A stretch of DNA of 64,000 nt from Oidiodendron maius Zn (GCA_000827325.1 KN832876.1:1948295-2012294); one strand, 5' to 3'. Shown: positions 1 to 15,518, counted from the first letter of the stretch. Made by a program: numbers and translations. The notes: generated from the sequence alone by a model not told the origin.

Positions 1-1787
1 ATTGTGAACCCGATTGCGGCGGGCATTCTGGCTCGTGTTTGATTACGACGCCTATATAGTATCACTGATTAGCACATCTCTAGTCGTCGCAGCAGCGTTG
101 AGGGCCAGAATCCCCTTTGGCTGTCCCACCAGGACATACCGTCATCCCCAACGGACGCCATGTTAATTGCTCCTAGTATTCGGCCACGGCCAATGCTGAT
201 ACCAGACTTCACCTGTAGCAGGCAATGATACAGCTTAGATTGAATTGTTTGGTCTACGAAGGATGATAAGAAATATTTTCCCCGTTGCCCGGAGTCTGCT
301 GGCGGGAGAACATCTTTGGGCACGGACCACGCAAAACCTAAGAAGCTTAACCTAATCAGAAGCCCAAGCCCTCAGCTACTCCAGAGCGCGTCAACCACAC
401 ACAAATTTAAATTGCACGATGAAACCCGTGCTATCAGTATTTGTTTGCATGGATCGAAGCAATAAAACAGCGGCAAGCGGGCATGTAGCTATGCACATTA
501 ATTTTAATTCAATGCCTCCAAAGGCGATTGCCAGAGAAATGGAACAAGATAATCCTAAGATCAACGACTTCTAGCCCGTCGTCATACTCTACTTCTTACC
601 ATGCCCCCGAATATCATTGACCCGTTGACGAAGAGCTCAGGCTGGCGAGATCAAGCACTCCGCACTTTCGTGGAGAAGGTCTAAGCTCAAAAAGCTGCAA
701 GTGTCTGACGGAGAATTCCCCTGATACTGCATGCCTGCATAACCAGCAAGAAAACCCGGATGGAACGACCCTTGAATACCAGGAGCTACTTCCAGACTCT
801 GACATACTCCCTACTAAGGGAACTCTCAAAGTGGCCTAGTCGCAATTTGGACCATTTTGGATGGTTTCTGGTTGAATTGTTCAACATGGTCATGCGTGGC
901 ATGTTTGGATACTCCACAACCGTACAAACTCAGGCTACTGACTGTACATTATCGAGCACATTCCTCGAAGGTTTGATAAGACAAGACGCTATACTACCGT
1001 TATGGTGGCCGGCACATGAAGTGATCTCCGTAGCACAGCAGTTAGTGCTGTTAAGTCTAGACCTGCAGGTGACTATCGTGAACGCAAGGGAGGGGCGAAG
1101 ATATGACAGCGTTCATCGGACAAGAGGAACACACGACGCGGATGGGAGTGAAAAGGACTTGGAGCAACTCTCGGAAAGATTCAGGCTAGGCATTTCGCCA
1201 TCCCGAGAATCCCTCCCGACTGACGGAGATGCCATCCCTAGAAGGGAAATCGGTCGACCGGCAGGAAAAGCCTCAACTAGCAAGGAGAATGCAGCAGATG
1301 CGGGCACGTATCAGACACAGAGTTTTAGGGCCTGGAGATTGAGCGCTCCTGATTGCCGCTCGTGGGTGTGGATGGCCTCGAGCTCGGCATCGAGCAGGAT
1401 ACCTCGGGATACGATGTCTCTGGTCGTGACACCCAGCGTCCAAGTCAGTAATAATACCGCGTTTCACAGCGCTGTCGATATCCGGGCACGATGCTCTTTC
1501 TCCCTTCGTAACAGTGGGGGGAGGGGGGAGAAGCCTCCCTCGGAGAAGCGAGCGACAGCGACAGTGACGGCGGAAACCCCCCCCCCCCCTTTTCCCCACT
1601 AATGTCGCTTGACAAAGCCGCTGTGAAGCTCTAACTTTGCGCCGAGAGTCGAGTTACGTCGTATATACATAAAGTATCCAGGACCCCGCCCACCCTGTGA
1701 ACTCCTCAACCATTTCTCCCTCCTCCGCCACAATATCAAGCTTGAGATATCCATTAAAAATATAATAAAATCCCCCACATCCTCGCC
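1..1787. other. Upstream non-coding region of the aldehyde dehydrogenase gene
   Basis: I recognise no gene in the first 1.8 kb. An uninterrupted frame at 760-1602 on the plus strand has an ATG but encodes a low-complexity, unrecognisable 280-residue product and is opened by other frames on the opposite strand, so I do not call it. A run of 13 C residues sits at 1577-1589, about 200 bp before the aldehyde dehydrogenase start. The last 150 bp are probably its promoter and 5' leader. Confidence 0.5.
1577..1589 (+). repeat. Homopolymer C tract (C13)
   Basis: A run of 13 cytosines is followed by T4 and C4. It lies about 200 bp upstream of the aldehyde dehydrogenase start codon. Such runs are prone to length change and sequencing error. 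Confidence 0.9.
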
Positions 1788-3401
1788 ATGGCATCTCTTT
1801 CCGTTGAGCTTTCCACGCCAACGAGTGGCAAGTACACGCAGCCCACCGGCCTGTAAGGACGCCCAGCTTACCCCGCAACAAACCGCCGCCACCTGTATCC
1901 CCTCTGACTTTTGACACAGGTTTATCAACAACGAGTTTGTGAAGGCTGTCGACGGCAAGACCTTCGAGACTATCAACCCGGCCACCGAAGAAGTCATCAC
2001 CTCCGTCCACGAAGCCACAGAGAAGGATGTCGACATTGCCGTCGCCGCGGCTCGCAAAGCATTCGAGGGTCCCTGGAGTCAGGTCACGCCGCAGGAGAGG
2101 GGCAAGCTCTTGGTCAATCTTGCCAACCTTGCCGAGAAGAACATCGAACTCTTGGCCTCGGTCGAAGCCCTGGATAATGGAAAATCCGTTGTGATGGCTA
2201 AGGGCGACCTTGGCGCAGTGATTGGCTGCTTGAGATACTACGGTGGTTGGGCTGACAAGATTGAGGGGAAGGTGATCGACACAAACCCAGGGACATTCTC
2301 ATATACTAGGCAAGAGCCTGTATGATTTTCTCGAAGTCGTCTAGATTTTCAGATCTAACTTAGCCTCAGGTTGGCGTTTGCGCCCAAATCATTCCATGGA
2401 ACTTCCCACTTCTCATGCTTGCGTGGAAGATTGGTCCTGCGCTGGCGACTGGCAACACCATTGTTCTCAAGACTGCCGAGCAGACCCCGCTCTCCGGCCT
2501 CGTCTTTGCGACCTTGTTTAAGGAGGCCGGTTTCCCACCAGGAGTGGTTAACATCATCTCTGGTATCGGAAGAATCGCTGGTGCAGCAATGTCTGCCCAC
2601 ATGGATGTGGACAAGATTGCTTTCACTGGCTCTACCGTTGTGGGGCGTCAGATCATGAAGGCAGCAGCCTCATCAAACTTGAAGAAGGTGACTCTCGAGC
2701 TTGGCGGCAAGTCTCCCAACATTGTGTTCAACGATGCCGATATTGAGAACGCCATCTCTTGGGTCAACTTTGGTATTTTCTACAACCACGGCCAATGCTG
2801 CTGCGCTGGCTCGCGTATCTTCGTCCAGGCTGGCATCTACGACGAGTTTGTTCAGCGATTCAAGGCCCGTGCCGCTGCCAACAAGGTTGGTGACCCATTT
2901 GCCCCTGATACCTTCCAAGGCCCGCAGGTCTCGCAGGTCCAATACGATCGTATCATGGGCTATATCCAAGAAGGAAAGAAGGCTGGCGCAACCATTGAGA
3001 CTGGTGGTGAGCGTCATGGCGACAAGGGATACTTCATCCAACCAACTATCTTCTCCAATGTTACTGAAGACATGACGATCGTTCAGGAGGAGATCTTCGG
3101 CCCTGTGTGCTCTATCTCCAAGTTCGAGACGGAAGAGGAGGTCCTCAAGAGCGCCAACAACTCGAATTATGGCCTGGCCGCTGCCGTCCACACTAAGAAC
3201 CTCAACACCGCCATCCGTGTCTCCAACGCTCTCCGTGCCGGTACTGTCTGGGTCAACCAATACAACATGCTGCACCACCAACTGCCATTTGGTGGGTACA
3301 AGGAGTCCGGTATCGGGCGAGAGCTGGGCGAAGCCGCACTATCGAACTACACTCAGACCAAGACGGTGTCTATCCGCCTGGGCGACGCTCTCTTCGGTTA
3401 A
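1788..3401 (+). CDS. Aldehyde dehydrogenase, NAD(P)-dependent (ALDH superfamily)
   Basis: This gene encodes a 498-residue aldehyde dehydrogenase, the usual ALDH length, which oxidises aldehydes such as acetaldehyde to carboxylic acids. Three exons close in frame: 1788-1852, 1920-2319 and 2370-3401, with canonical GT-AG introns. The family is shown by the glutamate-bearing motif LELGGKSPN (catalytic Glu near residue 264), the catalytic cysteine in GQCCCAGSR (near residue 298), the EEIFGPV motif, and the C-terminal [13 protein letters not shown]. There is no obvious mitochondrial presequence: the N-terminus is short and poorly basic, so a cytosolic form is likelier. It resembles the acetaldehyde-oxidising AldA group of filamentous fungi, but paralogues cannot be separated by eye. 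The ATG at 1788 fits because exon 1 joins smoothly to the conserved FINNEFV segment. Confidence 0.95.
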
Positions 3402-4130
3402 GTTGGGGCATAATATACGACTTTGCGCGCTTGGGGATCATGAACACGGAAATCGGAAATTATGTAACATGACTACCTTATCTAGCTTCAGACTGTGCCA
3501 TAGGTAAATGAATAAAACAAAATGATTATTGGAAGTCTCTGACTTTCTTTCCTTACGCATCTGGAGTATTCTCTTGCCCAATGTACAGCACTAGTGTTGT
3601 TCGCTGTATCATTCTGCCGAGACGTATCCTCGGGCTTTTCTGGGGCGAGGGAGATGATGCGGGCCCCGACAATTAACCGCTCCTTCACCGAAATCAGACT
3701 CGCATATATACAGAAAAGATAGCGAGCATATGGGTTTGATTCCTCAGCCAGCTGGAACTAGGTATGAGTCCGGGTAATTTCCCTTTACATGCTGTCATGT
3801 CTGCATGGGATGGAGCCGCGACGCTATGGTTATCCAATCGGCTTTTTACTTTTTGGGGATCGGGTCATTTCAAATTACGTTTATTTCCGGTCACCTATAA
3901 TGCCCGAGTTGTGCTGCGTTTATAGTACAAGTTTCATGATATCTCATCCTTAGGTGACAACCACCATTCGTCGTTCCTAGAGCAAAGCAAAATATGGTTC
4001 ATGCCACTCAGAATGGCGGTGAAAGAAAGGGAAATCAAAATGCAAGCCAGATGTTGTTGTACAGGGGTGGTAGAAACGCCTCGAAATGCACCCGCCCAAA
4101 CGCCTTTCTGACATGATGTACGGTGGTCAT
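3402..4130. other. Convergent intergenic region
   Basis: This 729-bp stretch separates the 3' ends of the aldehyde dehydrogenase (plus) and the Ppg1 phosphatase (minus). It should contain both 3' UTRs and polyadenylation sites. I see no further gene in it. Confidence 0.6.
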
Positions 4131-6009
4131 TTACAAAAAGTAATCTCCAGCGCCGCGTCGTCCAGCAGGGACAGCACGCTGATCCTCGGGGACGGCACTG
4201 AAGATACTGAACTTGGGGTTCAGGTCCTCACCCACGTTCATGATCGATGCAACATTGCCACAACGGTAACAGTAGTTGGGAGCCGACCAGACCGTAACAA
4301 CTGACTTCTGAGAGAAATGGTACTGCAATATGTTAGAATCCATGAGTGCAGACCTAATAGCCAGAAAACTCACCTTGTAACCCTCATTGACAAGCTGGTG
4401 AGCACGAGCGATAAGCTTTAGGCCATTGACATGGTTAAACTCGGTGGCGACCTTGTCTCCGAAGAGCCAACCCGCGCCGCGAGGAGATACAGCCCATGTT
4501 TCAACATCTTCAGGGTCGCTCCAAACCAGATCACAGAAGGCCCCTTCATGGGGGATCTCTTGCGCACGGGCTACGACACGAATCTGATCGATCGTGCGAA
4601 TCTCCGGGCTCAAGCCACCGTGAACGCATAAAACCTCGCCATCAACAATTGCAGCAAGGACGAGGAAGTCAAAAACTTGACAGCAAGACTTCCAGACAGA
4701 TGCATTCCCATACTTCTGCTGGCATTCTTCATAGAAACCATAGACCTGAGTGATTTGACGAGATTCATGGTTGCCTCGGACAAGGGTGATCTTATCAGGG
4801 TATCTTCACTCCATTAGCATAAGACAGTTACAACGGAGGTAAAGACTTACAAAGCTTTAAGGCACATCAGTAAAGTAAACGTCTCCAGGCTGAAGTAGCC
4901 GCGATCGACAAAGTCACCAAGGAAGATGAAATTCTGCTCGCCAGATCCAGACACTTGATTGACGGCAATGGCAGAGTCTGCTCCGGTGCTGCTATTGCGG
5001 CTTGAGTGACCCGCAGTACGTGGACGACCGCGATGCTCCTCTTCATCATCATCGTCACCGTTAGTGCTTTCGATACCGCTATCTGAAGAACCTCGAATCT
5101 TCTTCTTCAGCTTTGGGTCGGTAATTTCGGTAGGAGGCTCGATATCATCAGAACTGATAACGTTGGTCATGGTTGTCGGAGCCTCTACGTTGGTCTCACC
5201 AGGCATGCCGCCAGCAACGCGAAACAGCTCAAGGAGATCATAAAATTGACCATGAATGTCCCCGCAGATCGTGACGGGGGTACGAACGGGTTGGATGTTG
5301 GACTCTGTAAAAGGGGGATCAGTACCTTTCCGAGAAGCTTAGACTATATAGGCCAACCTTCCATCAAGCAAGCCTTCACAATTTCGCAAAGCTGCTTCAT
5401 GACACTCTCAGGGAGATAGTGGCACTGTTTTGCTTCTTCCAGCCATTCTTCAAGACCGGCATTGGGGCCTAGCTTAGCAGGACCAGGCTTTGGGATCCTC
5501 CTATCCATGTTTGGGGTCGCAGGCAATGAGATGGGTGGAAGCGAACGTGGTATTGCAGGAAGCGGATGTGGTATCGCAGGAAGTGGACGTGGAGTCTGCG
5601 GAAAGAGGCGAGGAGCCTCGTGAAGTGGGTGCGGAATCTCAGGAAGGGGGCGCTGGGCGCTGGGCTCAACTCCTGTAGCAGTCGACGAAAGGGATTGGAG
5701 ATCGCCCTGCTCTGTACTATTGACTTCGTGGTTGTTATCCTCGTTGATAATGGAGCCTTTGATCAAGTCAGCAAGATCCCCCGATTGACATCGACATTGC
5801 GACTTACTTTGGTCGTAGTAGTAGCGATCTTCGATCTCGTAGTTATCGAGATCTTCGTAGATACTAACAGGAGATGCTCCAAGACTTTCCTGGTCTTCTT
5901 CCTCTTCGATGATGGTGTACAGCTTTGCGGGAGGAGGGATGCAGAACTTGAGGCGGCGTGGAGGACTGTGTTGTGACAGTTCGGCTAAAGGTAAATCCGA
6001 TGCCGACAT
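4131..6009 (-). CDS. PPG1: PP2A-like serine/threonine phosphatase catalytic subunit, Ppg1 type, with N-terminal extension
   Basis: Four exons (6009-5358, 5304-4851, 4803-4374, 4322-4131) give a 575-residue metallophosphatase. The PPP signature motifs are all present in order: GDIHGQ, GDFVDRG, RGNHESR, HGGLSPE and SAPNYCYR, ending in a PP2A-like YFL tail. The stretch [20 protein letters not shown] points to the Ppg1 branch, which in yeast acts on glycogen metabolism and, with the Far complex, on mitophagy. Two things differ from a plain 310-residue phosphatase. First, about 167 residues precede the first internal Met (M168, codon at 5508-5506), rich in repeated PLPAIP-like units. Second, roughly 85 acidic and Ser-rich residues interrupt the fold between GDIHGQ and GDFVDRG. 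Either start may be used; a shorter protein from 5508 would match typical family length at the N-terminus. A 251-bp divergent promoter is shared with UPF3. Confidence 0.92.
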
Positions 6010-6260
6010 TTTGGCTGCTAAGAAAACACTCGCTTCGCGTTATCGCTTATCGGAGAAAGACGCTAGAGATTGCAAGAGGGACACAATCACCAGGTGGGTG
6101 TGGACCAGTTTCGCCTTTTTCGACATTGAGATCGAGATCGTACAACAACCCTACAGAGAAGAAATAGACAGTTCAGAGGATCACGAAGCCAATTAGTGGA
6201 TGCACTAGGGCCTCGGACAATTTTCGGCCGTCGAAAACTGATGCTTGCCGCTCTAATACC
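6010..6260. promoter_or_regulatory. Divergent promoter between PPG1 and UPF3
   Basis: Only 251 bp separate the outer start codons of the reverse-strand phosphatase and the forward-strand UPF3 gene, so both promoters must lie here (or overlap the phosphatase extension if its internal start is used). An out-of-frame ATG at 6241 precedes the UPF3 start and overlaps it, a possible upstream reading frame. Confidence 0.5.
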
Positions 6261-8078
6261 ATGGCCGCCAACCCGAACAACCGTACGCAGGCCAATGGAG
6301 GGGTTCTTCGTGTGACAGCAGCTCAGACCTCAGGAAATACCCCTAAACAAGCAGCTGCAAAGCCTCCTGCTCCAAAATTGAAAGTTATTATCAGAAGGCT
6401 GGCTCCAGGTTTAACGCAGGATGAATTTACAACTTTTCTCGGCGAGGAGTGGAAATTGGATCAAGGAAAGGTTGACTGGTTTCTTTACAAGCCTGGAAAA
6501 GATTCTAAGGAGTATAGAGCTCTGCTATTCTGCTTATAGGCACTCCTGCTAACTTGACTACATAGCCCCTCCAAACCGTCTCGACCTTCCCGAGCGTACA
6601 TCCACCTTACAGATGAATACCATCTCCTTCCGTTATCAGAACATGTGCGCCAAACGGTATTTGAAGATGCCCAAAATACCTTCACAAGCCCAGCTCTGGT
6701 TGGACCACCTACTGTGGAATTCGCTCCATATGGCCGAATACCGGGTGGTAGGCGTCGGACGGATGCTCGCTCGGGAACAATCGACCAAGATCCAGATTTT
6801 ATGGCATTTTTAGAGGCTCTCGCAAACCCTACAACTACAAAGGAACCTACTGCAGATATACTTGCAGATGGATCAGCAGCCAAACCGGAGAAGGTCACAA
6901 CAACCCCTCTAGTGCAATACTTGAAAGACAAAAAGGCCAGTAAGAGCAAGGACGCTGCGGCCAAAGCTGCAAAGAAGCAGGAATTGCAACTTGCTAAGAA
7001 CAAGTCAGCAAAAGATGCATCAAATACTCCGGAGGAATCCAAAAAGAAGGCGAAGGATGGCAAAGCAGATAAAGCAGTTGAGAAGGCGGCAAAAGAAGCT
7101 GTTAAAATCCTCAGCAGACAAGCGGCAGAAAACTCAGCGGCGTCAGAACCCCGAATTGCTACCGAAAGCACTTCGAACCCTAAACTTGATATATCGAAGA
7201 TTCCAGGGCGGCAGAGAGGTGCAGTAATCGCAGCGCATATCCGCATGCTCCAACGTGACCTCGGGCTCAGCCCAGCCCAAGCTCATCGCCAAGTAAGGCG
7301 CGATACCGCTGACGCTCAAAAAGCCGAAAAAGCTGCTGCTGCTGAGAAAGCTGCCGCAGCCTCAAAAGATATTGATGTGTCACAAACGCCACAGTCGCCA
7401 GCAACTCCGGTGGTGTCAAAGGGAGGTTCGACACACACTAGTAACAAAAAGTCCCGAGGAAAATCCAACGATACTGAAGCTGGCAAGGCGTCATCATCCA
7501 GTGCGACTCCCATCACTACTGGAGCTTCGGCACCGATGGTACTACTCAAGAAACAAGAGACTCCTCAATCTCAAGTGCCAGCGCCTGCGGCTTCTGCATC
7601 TGCTAAATCTACATCTGCTCCTTCAAGAAAATCCATACCTGCTTCCGTACCATCTGACAGTGCTACACAAGCTTTTATCAAGCATGCAAATCCATCCCAG
7701 GGTGTGACGGAGCCTCTTCTAAAAGAAGCCATGGAAAAATTCGGTGTCGTTTCAATGGTAGAGATTGATAAGAGAAAGGGTTTTGCCTATGTAGACTTTG
7801 CTGAACCGGAAGGGCTAAAGAAAGCTATGGCGGCAAATCCGATCCCGGTTGCTCAAGGCACGGTTCAGGTGATGCAGCGGAGGGGAACTGCCACCACCTC
7901 CGAGAAGAAACCGCAAGTTCAAACTCCACATGCGCCTGCTCGAGGAGGACGAGGTGGTAGAGGTGGAGCAGCTGGAAGGAGGGGTGGACGTGGTGGTGCC
8001 CGAGGAGGCGCGCAAGGGAGTTCTGCAGATGCCCCAAAGCCTCCAGCCTCGGCGCCTACGGGACCAGCTGCCAAGTAA
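6261..8078 (+). CDS. UPF3: Nonsense-mediated mRNA decay factor Upf3 (Smg-4/UPF3 family)
   Basis: Two exons (6261-6511 and 6566-8078) encode 587 residues. Residues about 38-110 match the Smg-4/UPF3 RNP-like domain: VIIRRLAPGLTQDEF, then KDPSKPSRPSRAYIHL across the splice junction and DEYHLLPLSEHV. In NMD, Upf3 bridges Upf2 and the exon-junction complex or ribosome to mark premature stop codons. The middle is Lys/Ala/Glu-rich and probably coiled. A second RRM-like fold sits near the C-terminus (FGVVSMVEIDKRKGFAYVDF), followed by an RGG-rich tail (RGGRGGRGG, then GRRGGRGGARGG) typical of RNA-binding proteins. The intron (GTATAG donor) restores the conserved Lys-Asp-Pro-Ser sequence, which confirms the splice. 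The C-terminal RRM plus RGG tail is an addition relative to short yeast Upf3. Confidence 0.9.
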
Positions 8079-9144
8079 ATTTGGCTATTTGAAGCTGTGA
8101 GTCTACAAGGTGGTAGTTTTACCGTTAACAGCAAAGGCATTCCTCTTTCGGCGACAAATTAGACGCTCGATTGTGAGCAGATTTGCATCACTTCCAGTAT
8201 CCCGATGGTTGGAAGCTCGTATATCAGAAGGGATACTTGAAAGGGGAACCGAAGACTCCCAATATATTGATATGGGCAGGCTGCAACAGCAACCCCCGAA
8301 CCACCCTGGCCAACAAAAAAAACGACCTGGGCCAAAATTCCTCATTCGAGGGGGATAAGAGGGATTCATTGAGGAAGGACAAACTCTATAGCTAATGATA
8401 CAAATTTTACATATTCTGTGTACACTTATGCTTCTCTCGTAGCAATTGTGCCGATTGTTGTGTTCTTAGCTTCTGTGATTACTTTATATCTAAAGTATGT
8501 CGTATAGCTCCCGTTACACTCTGGTTCCTGGTGCTCTCTACCCCTGGATCTCTCCTTCCGACTAGTATTTTGCCACGTCATTCTCGAGAAACTGATCAGA
8601 AGAAATCTCTTCATATTGGAGCGATCATAACAGCACGAGCCTAAGCACGTTCATGCCACGGCAGTCTCGGTCGAAGCCTGGCGCTTACGTGGGCAGGATG
8701 AACAAGCCATAAAGTTCTTGTTCAGGTGGCAACAGGAACATAGCCACAGAGGACGTAATCTCGATCGTCAGTCACGTGACTATACATCTGTGACCTGCCG
8801 AAAGAACTCGGGAGAGAACGGGAAAGGAGGTAATAGAAAGGTCAAAAATATATGCAGTTTGCACTCTAATCTTCTTTGATAGGTAAGCCAGAAATCACGC
8901 TCTCTATTGCTCTTATTTTGCCGGAGTGGTGTCTGCTTAATCATCAATCTCAGATGTGTTTCGGTTGCAACTCGTAACTTCGCCTTCGTCTCAATCCAGA
9001 ACAACACCTCATCTTCCTCATCCTTTACTCCTCCCTCTACAACAAACACACAGCACCTCTACGACACAAATACACACTTCCTGGTCGACCGGCGATACCG
9101 AGTCTTTGATAGCATACAGTTCAGAATCGATCTATCTCATCAGA
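8079..9144. other. Intergenic region between UPF3 and the synaptobrevin gene
   Basis: About 1.07 kb without a recognisable gene. It should hold the UPF3 3' UTR and the promoter and leader of the SNARE gene; the last 150 bp are C- and T-rich, as is common in fungal 5' leaders. Confidence 0.5.
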
Positions 9145-10009
9145 ATGCCGAACGAGGAACCTCAATATGATCCCTACATTCCATCACAAAACTCTGCCGG
9201 CGGTGGCGGCACTGCCAGCGCAGCAGCGCCAGGGAATCAGAGAACAGCAGCTCTTCAAGCAGTAAGTTCTTCTTTCGTTTCGCCGACGATGAGAAGTGGA
9301 CGATGGGCCTTGCGCAAGCCGGATGCCGGACACTGGAGTTTGATCCTTCGGCAAGACGTACGACTGAACTATGGGATACAAGGCATGAAGATAGGCTAGT
9401 GTCAATATGGGCTTGCCTCTCTTGACTACTAAATTGGATGGCGGTATCTGCTTTGATGATTTGTACAAGCGACAAAATGTAGCGCATCGATTTCAGCATG
9501 CGCCATGCCTACAACCTGGGCTCTCAATCTTGTCATCTGCCGACGACATATAGCCTTCAAGGCACTCCGAAGAACATCCATCAAACTGCAACATCCACTA
9601 GTCGTCATGATCGTTTAATACACACTTGAACATTAGACCATTTGCTAATTATTATTCCTATCCAGCAAATTGACGACACTGTCGGTGTGATGCGCGAGAA
9701 CATCAACAAGGTTTCTCAGCGTGGTGAACGCCTTGACTCCCTGCAAGACAAGACCGACAACCTCGCTGTGTCGGCCCAGGGCTTTCGCCGTGGAGCAAAC
9801 CGGGTCAGAAAGACTATGTGGCTTAAGGACATGAAGTAAGCGCAAATCGCATAGTCATATACTCTATTAACCCTCTGCAGGATGAGAATATGCCTGATTG
9901 GAGGCATTATTCTATTGCTGGTCGTCATTATCGTCCCTGGTATGTACCGCATTTGACAACATTAAAATGGAAGCTAATATATCCTGTAGTTGTAGTTACT
10001 CATCACTAA
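9145..10009 (+). CDS. SNC1: Synaptobrevin/VAMP v-SNARE (Snc1/Snc2-like)
   Basis: Four exons (9145-9261, 9666-9835, 9881-9939, 9990-10009) give a 121-residue tail-anchored R-SNARE that drives fusion of secretory and endocytic vesicles with the plasma membrane. The SNARE helix starts [20 protein letters not shown] and contains the diagnostic central Arg in [12 protein letters not shown] context, followed by the basic juxtamembrane stretch [17 protein letters not shown] and one C-terminal membrane anchor ([17 protein letters not shown]). The N-terminus is Gly/Ala-rich and variable, as in fungal Snc proteins. Intron 1 is long (404 nt); the last coding exon is only 20 nt and encodes the luminal tail VVVTHH. 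All junctions close in frame. Confidence 0.95.
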
Positions 10010-13836
<3,827 letters not shown>

Positions 13837-13936
13837 ATGGTATTGTTACTGGAGTTTCCAAGGTGGAGAGGATTTTAAGCGCTCTTTAGTGAGGCATGTA
13901 TATTGATCGTAAGGCAGCGATAGTAGTAAAATAAAT

Positions 13937-13955
13937 GGATTGGATTGGATTGGAT
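13937..13955 (+). repeat. Short tandem repeat of GGATT
   Basis: Almost four head-to-tail copies of the pentamer GGATT lie about 100 bp downstream of the ARG5,6 stop codon, in or near its 3' UTR. Confidence 0.85.
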
Positions 13956-14909
13956 AGAAATTCTAGCTGGCAACTGCATAGTGCTGCGATTGCAAAAAGA
14001 GGCAATTAGCTTCAGTGGGATTGATCTAAACGCCCTTCGCAATCCTATTGCAATATTAGCCTTCTTTGAGTTTCCTTAGGCCTTTTTCTTGGGCGTCTGA
14101 CGATATCATATTGAGGCTGGAGGGCGGCTTGGTTGCGGCGATGTTGGAAATGCGAGGCTGGGGCTGAGCTACTCATCCTTCTGTGGATATCGTGCTGCCT
14201 CACTGGCCAAGTCCAGGGCCGTATTTATATCTGCGGATATGATTGGTCGGGCTGATATTTATACGCCAATCCCCCGGGGTTCCCAGCCTTCGCGTCTGTC
14301 GCGGATATGTCCAGAGGGGAGCTGGCAGTGCTTTTCGCAAGATTCGAAACTGATCCCTCGGCATTTTAGCTTTAACCTTATGTCTATGCTCCTAAGCTTA
14401 ATCGACGACCAGCAGGCCGCATCTATCGCTCAATGGGATTCCGTTCTTCCTTCCCGTCAGCGCCGGTGGTGTGAGGTCCACGCGGAGAGAGGCTGTGGTC
14501 GGACGAGCTCGACGCCGAGAATCCTCTTGCCCTGGAACGACGGCCATACGAAGCATTAATCTGCACCACTCTGCGTCATTTGCGCTTATCTGCAGTATTA
14601 CAGTAGGCCTTTGTGACATTGGCGTAACCCCAGTATGAACCATTGCGATCGCGTATCACGCTGCAGGATCGTGCCCCGAGCTTCCACTCTCTAACTCCGC
14701 GTCATTCAGCCTCAAGTCCTTCAGGAATGTCTTTGTCTGGTAATCCTCGGATTATGGTGACTTTGCCTTGATTCCATATTCATGTTTATCCACAAAAGAG
14801 GGGCCTCGAAAAGTATAAGTGCAAGTCCAGTGTCCTCCTCACCTCTTCTCATTATCATCACAACAGTCATCACAACAACTACAACATCTTCTCAATCTTC
14901 TCTTATCTT

Positions 14910-14912
<3 letters not shown>

Positions 14913-14951
<39 letters not shown>

Positions 14952-14985
14952 CTACTCTACTCTACTCTACTCTACTCTACTCTCT
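14913..14985 (+). repeat. Compound microsatellite (CT)n followed by (TCTAC)n
   Basis: A CT dinucleotide run (about 14915-14948) passes directly into about seven copies of TCTAC (about 14946-14983). It ends roughly 45 bp before the start codon of the small secreted protein, so it is probably in that gene's promoter or 5' leader. Pyrimidine-rich leaders are common in strongly expressed fungal genes; array length may vary between isolates. Confidence 0.9.
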
Positions 14986-15029
14986 TCTCAATCTACTCCT
15001 TAACCTCCCCAAGAACAAAATTAGCAAAA

Positions 15030-15518
15030 ATGGTTTCCTTCACCACCGTCGCCACTGCCTCCCTCGTCGCCTTCACAGCTCTCATTGAACCCACTCTCGG
15101 CGGTGCCGTCGTCGCCCGTGTTGGTGCCTCCCTGGTCGGAAATGCCCTAGGCAGTAGTGGAAACAAGAACAAGCGTGAGAGCGAGTCTGGGAAGCAGCTC
15201 GAGACTAACTTCGCTACCTGCTTGAGCAACCTCCACCAGGATGTCCCCACCATGACTTACAACGCTGACAGATCTGTTGATATGGGCAACCTGCCTGCTC
15301 TTTGTATGCACGAGGTCGAGGCCTACAATAACCAGACGAACATTAAGGATCTTGATGCCACACATGGCCGCATCCTCATTAAGGGCCCGTCCAGCATCCA
15401 CATGGACCAACTCCCCGCCGACATCCACGCCCTCCTTGAGGAGAAGCTCGGCAAGCCAGGTGCCAAGAAGGCTCCTGCCCAGAAGGCTCCTGCCACCCCA
15501 GCCCCCTCCGCCCACTAA
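15030..15518 (+). CDS. Small secreted protein of unknown function
   Basis: A single-exon frame encodes 162 residues. The N-terminus (MVSFTTVATASLVAFTALIEPTLG) is a clear secretion signal, with cleavage likely near residue 20-25. A dibasic Lys-Arg at about residue 49 in NKNKRESES could be a Kex2 processing site. The mature region has two cysteines (in ATCLSNL and ALCMHEVE), one possible disulfide, and one N-glycosylation sequon (NQT). The C-terminus ends in KKAPAQKAPATPAPS repeats, a flexible Ala/Pro/Lys tail. The start codon lies in a good fungal context (AAAAATGG). I recognise no family. It could be a wall-associated or effector-like protein; only the secretion part is well supported. Confidence 0.75.
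   Translation: MVSFTTVATASLVAFTALIEPTLGGAVVARVGASLVGNALGSSGNKNKRESESGKQLETNFATCLSNLHQDVPTMTYNADRSVDMGNLPALCMHEVEAYNNQTNIKDLDATHGRILIKGPSSIHMDQLPADIHALLEEKLGKPGAKKAPAQKAPATPAPSAH

Larger units (their letters stand above)
13837..15029. other. Intergenic region between ARG5,6 and the secreted-protein gene
   Basis: About 1.2 kb. It contains a short GGATT tandem repeat just after ARG5,6 and a long pyrimidine microsatellite just before the next gene (listed separately). No gene is supported between them. Confidence 0.55.

Noticed and set aside
760-1602. 280-codon plus-strand open frame
   Set aside because: No recognisable domain, odd composition ending in a Pro run encoded by the C13 tract, several competing frames on the other strand, and no splice pattern. 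Probably chance in a GC-rich spacer.
2673-3281. 202-codon minus-strand frame opposite aldehyde dehydrogenase exon 3
   Set aside because: Antisense shadow of a strongly conserved exon with biased codon use; no domain.
6485-7246. 253-codon minus-strand frame overlapping UPF3
   Set aside because: It is the antisense shadow of the Lys/Ala-rich part of UPF3, giving a Ser/Phe/Ala-rich product without family.
9262-9665. snoRNA in the long first intron of the SNARE gene
   Set aside because: There is a weak C-box-like TGATGAT, but no matching D box or terminal stem.
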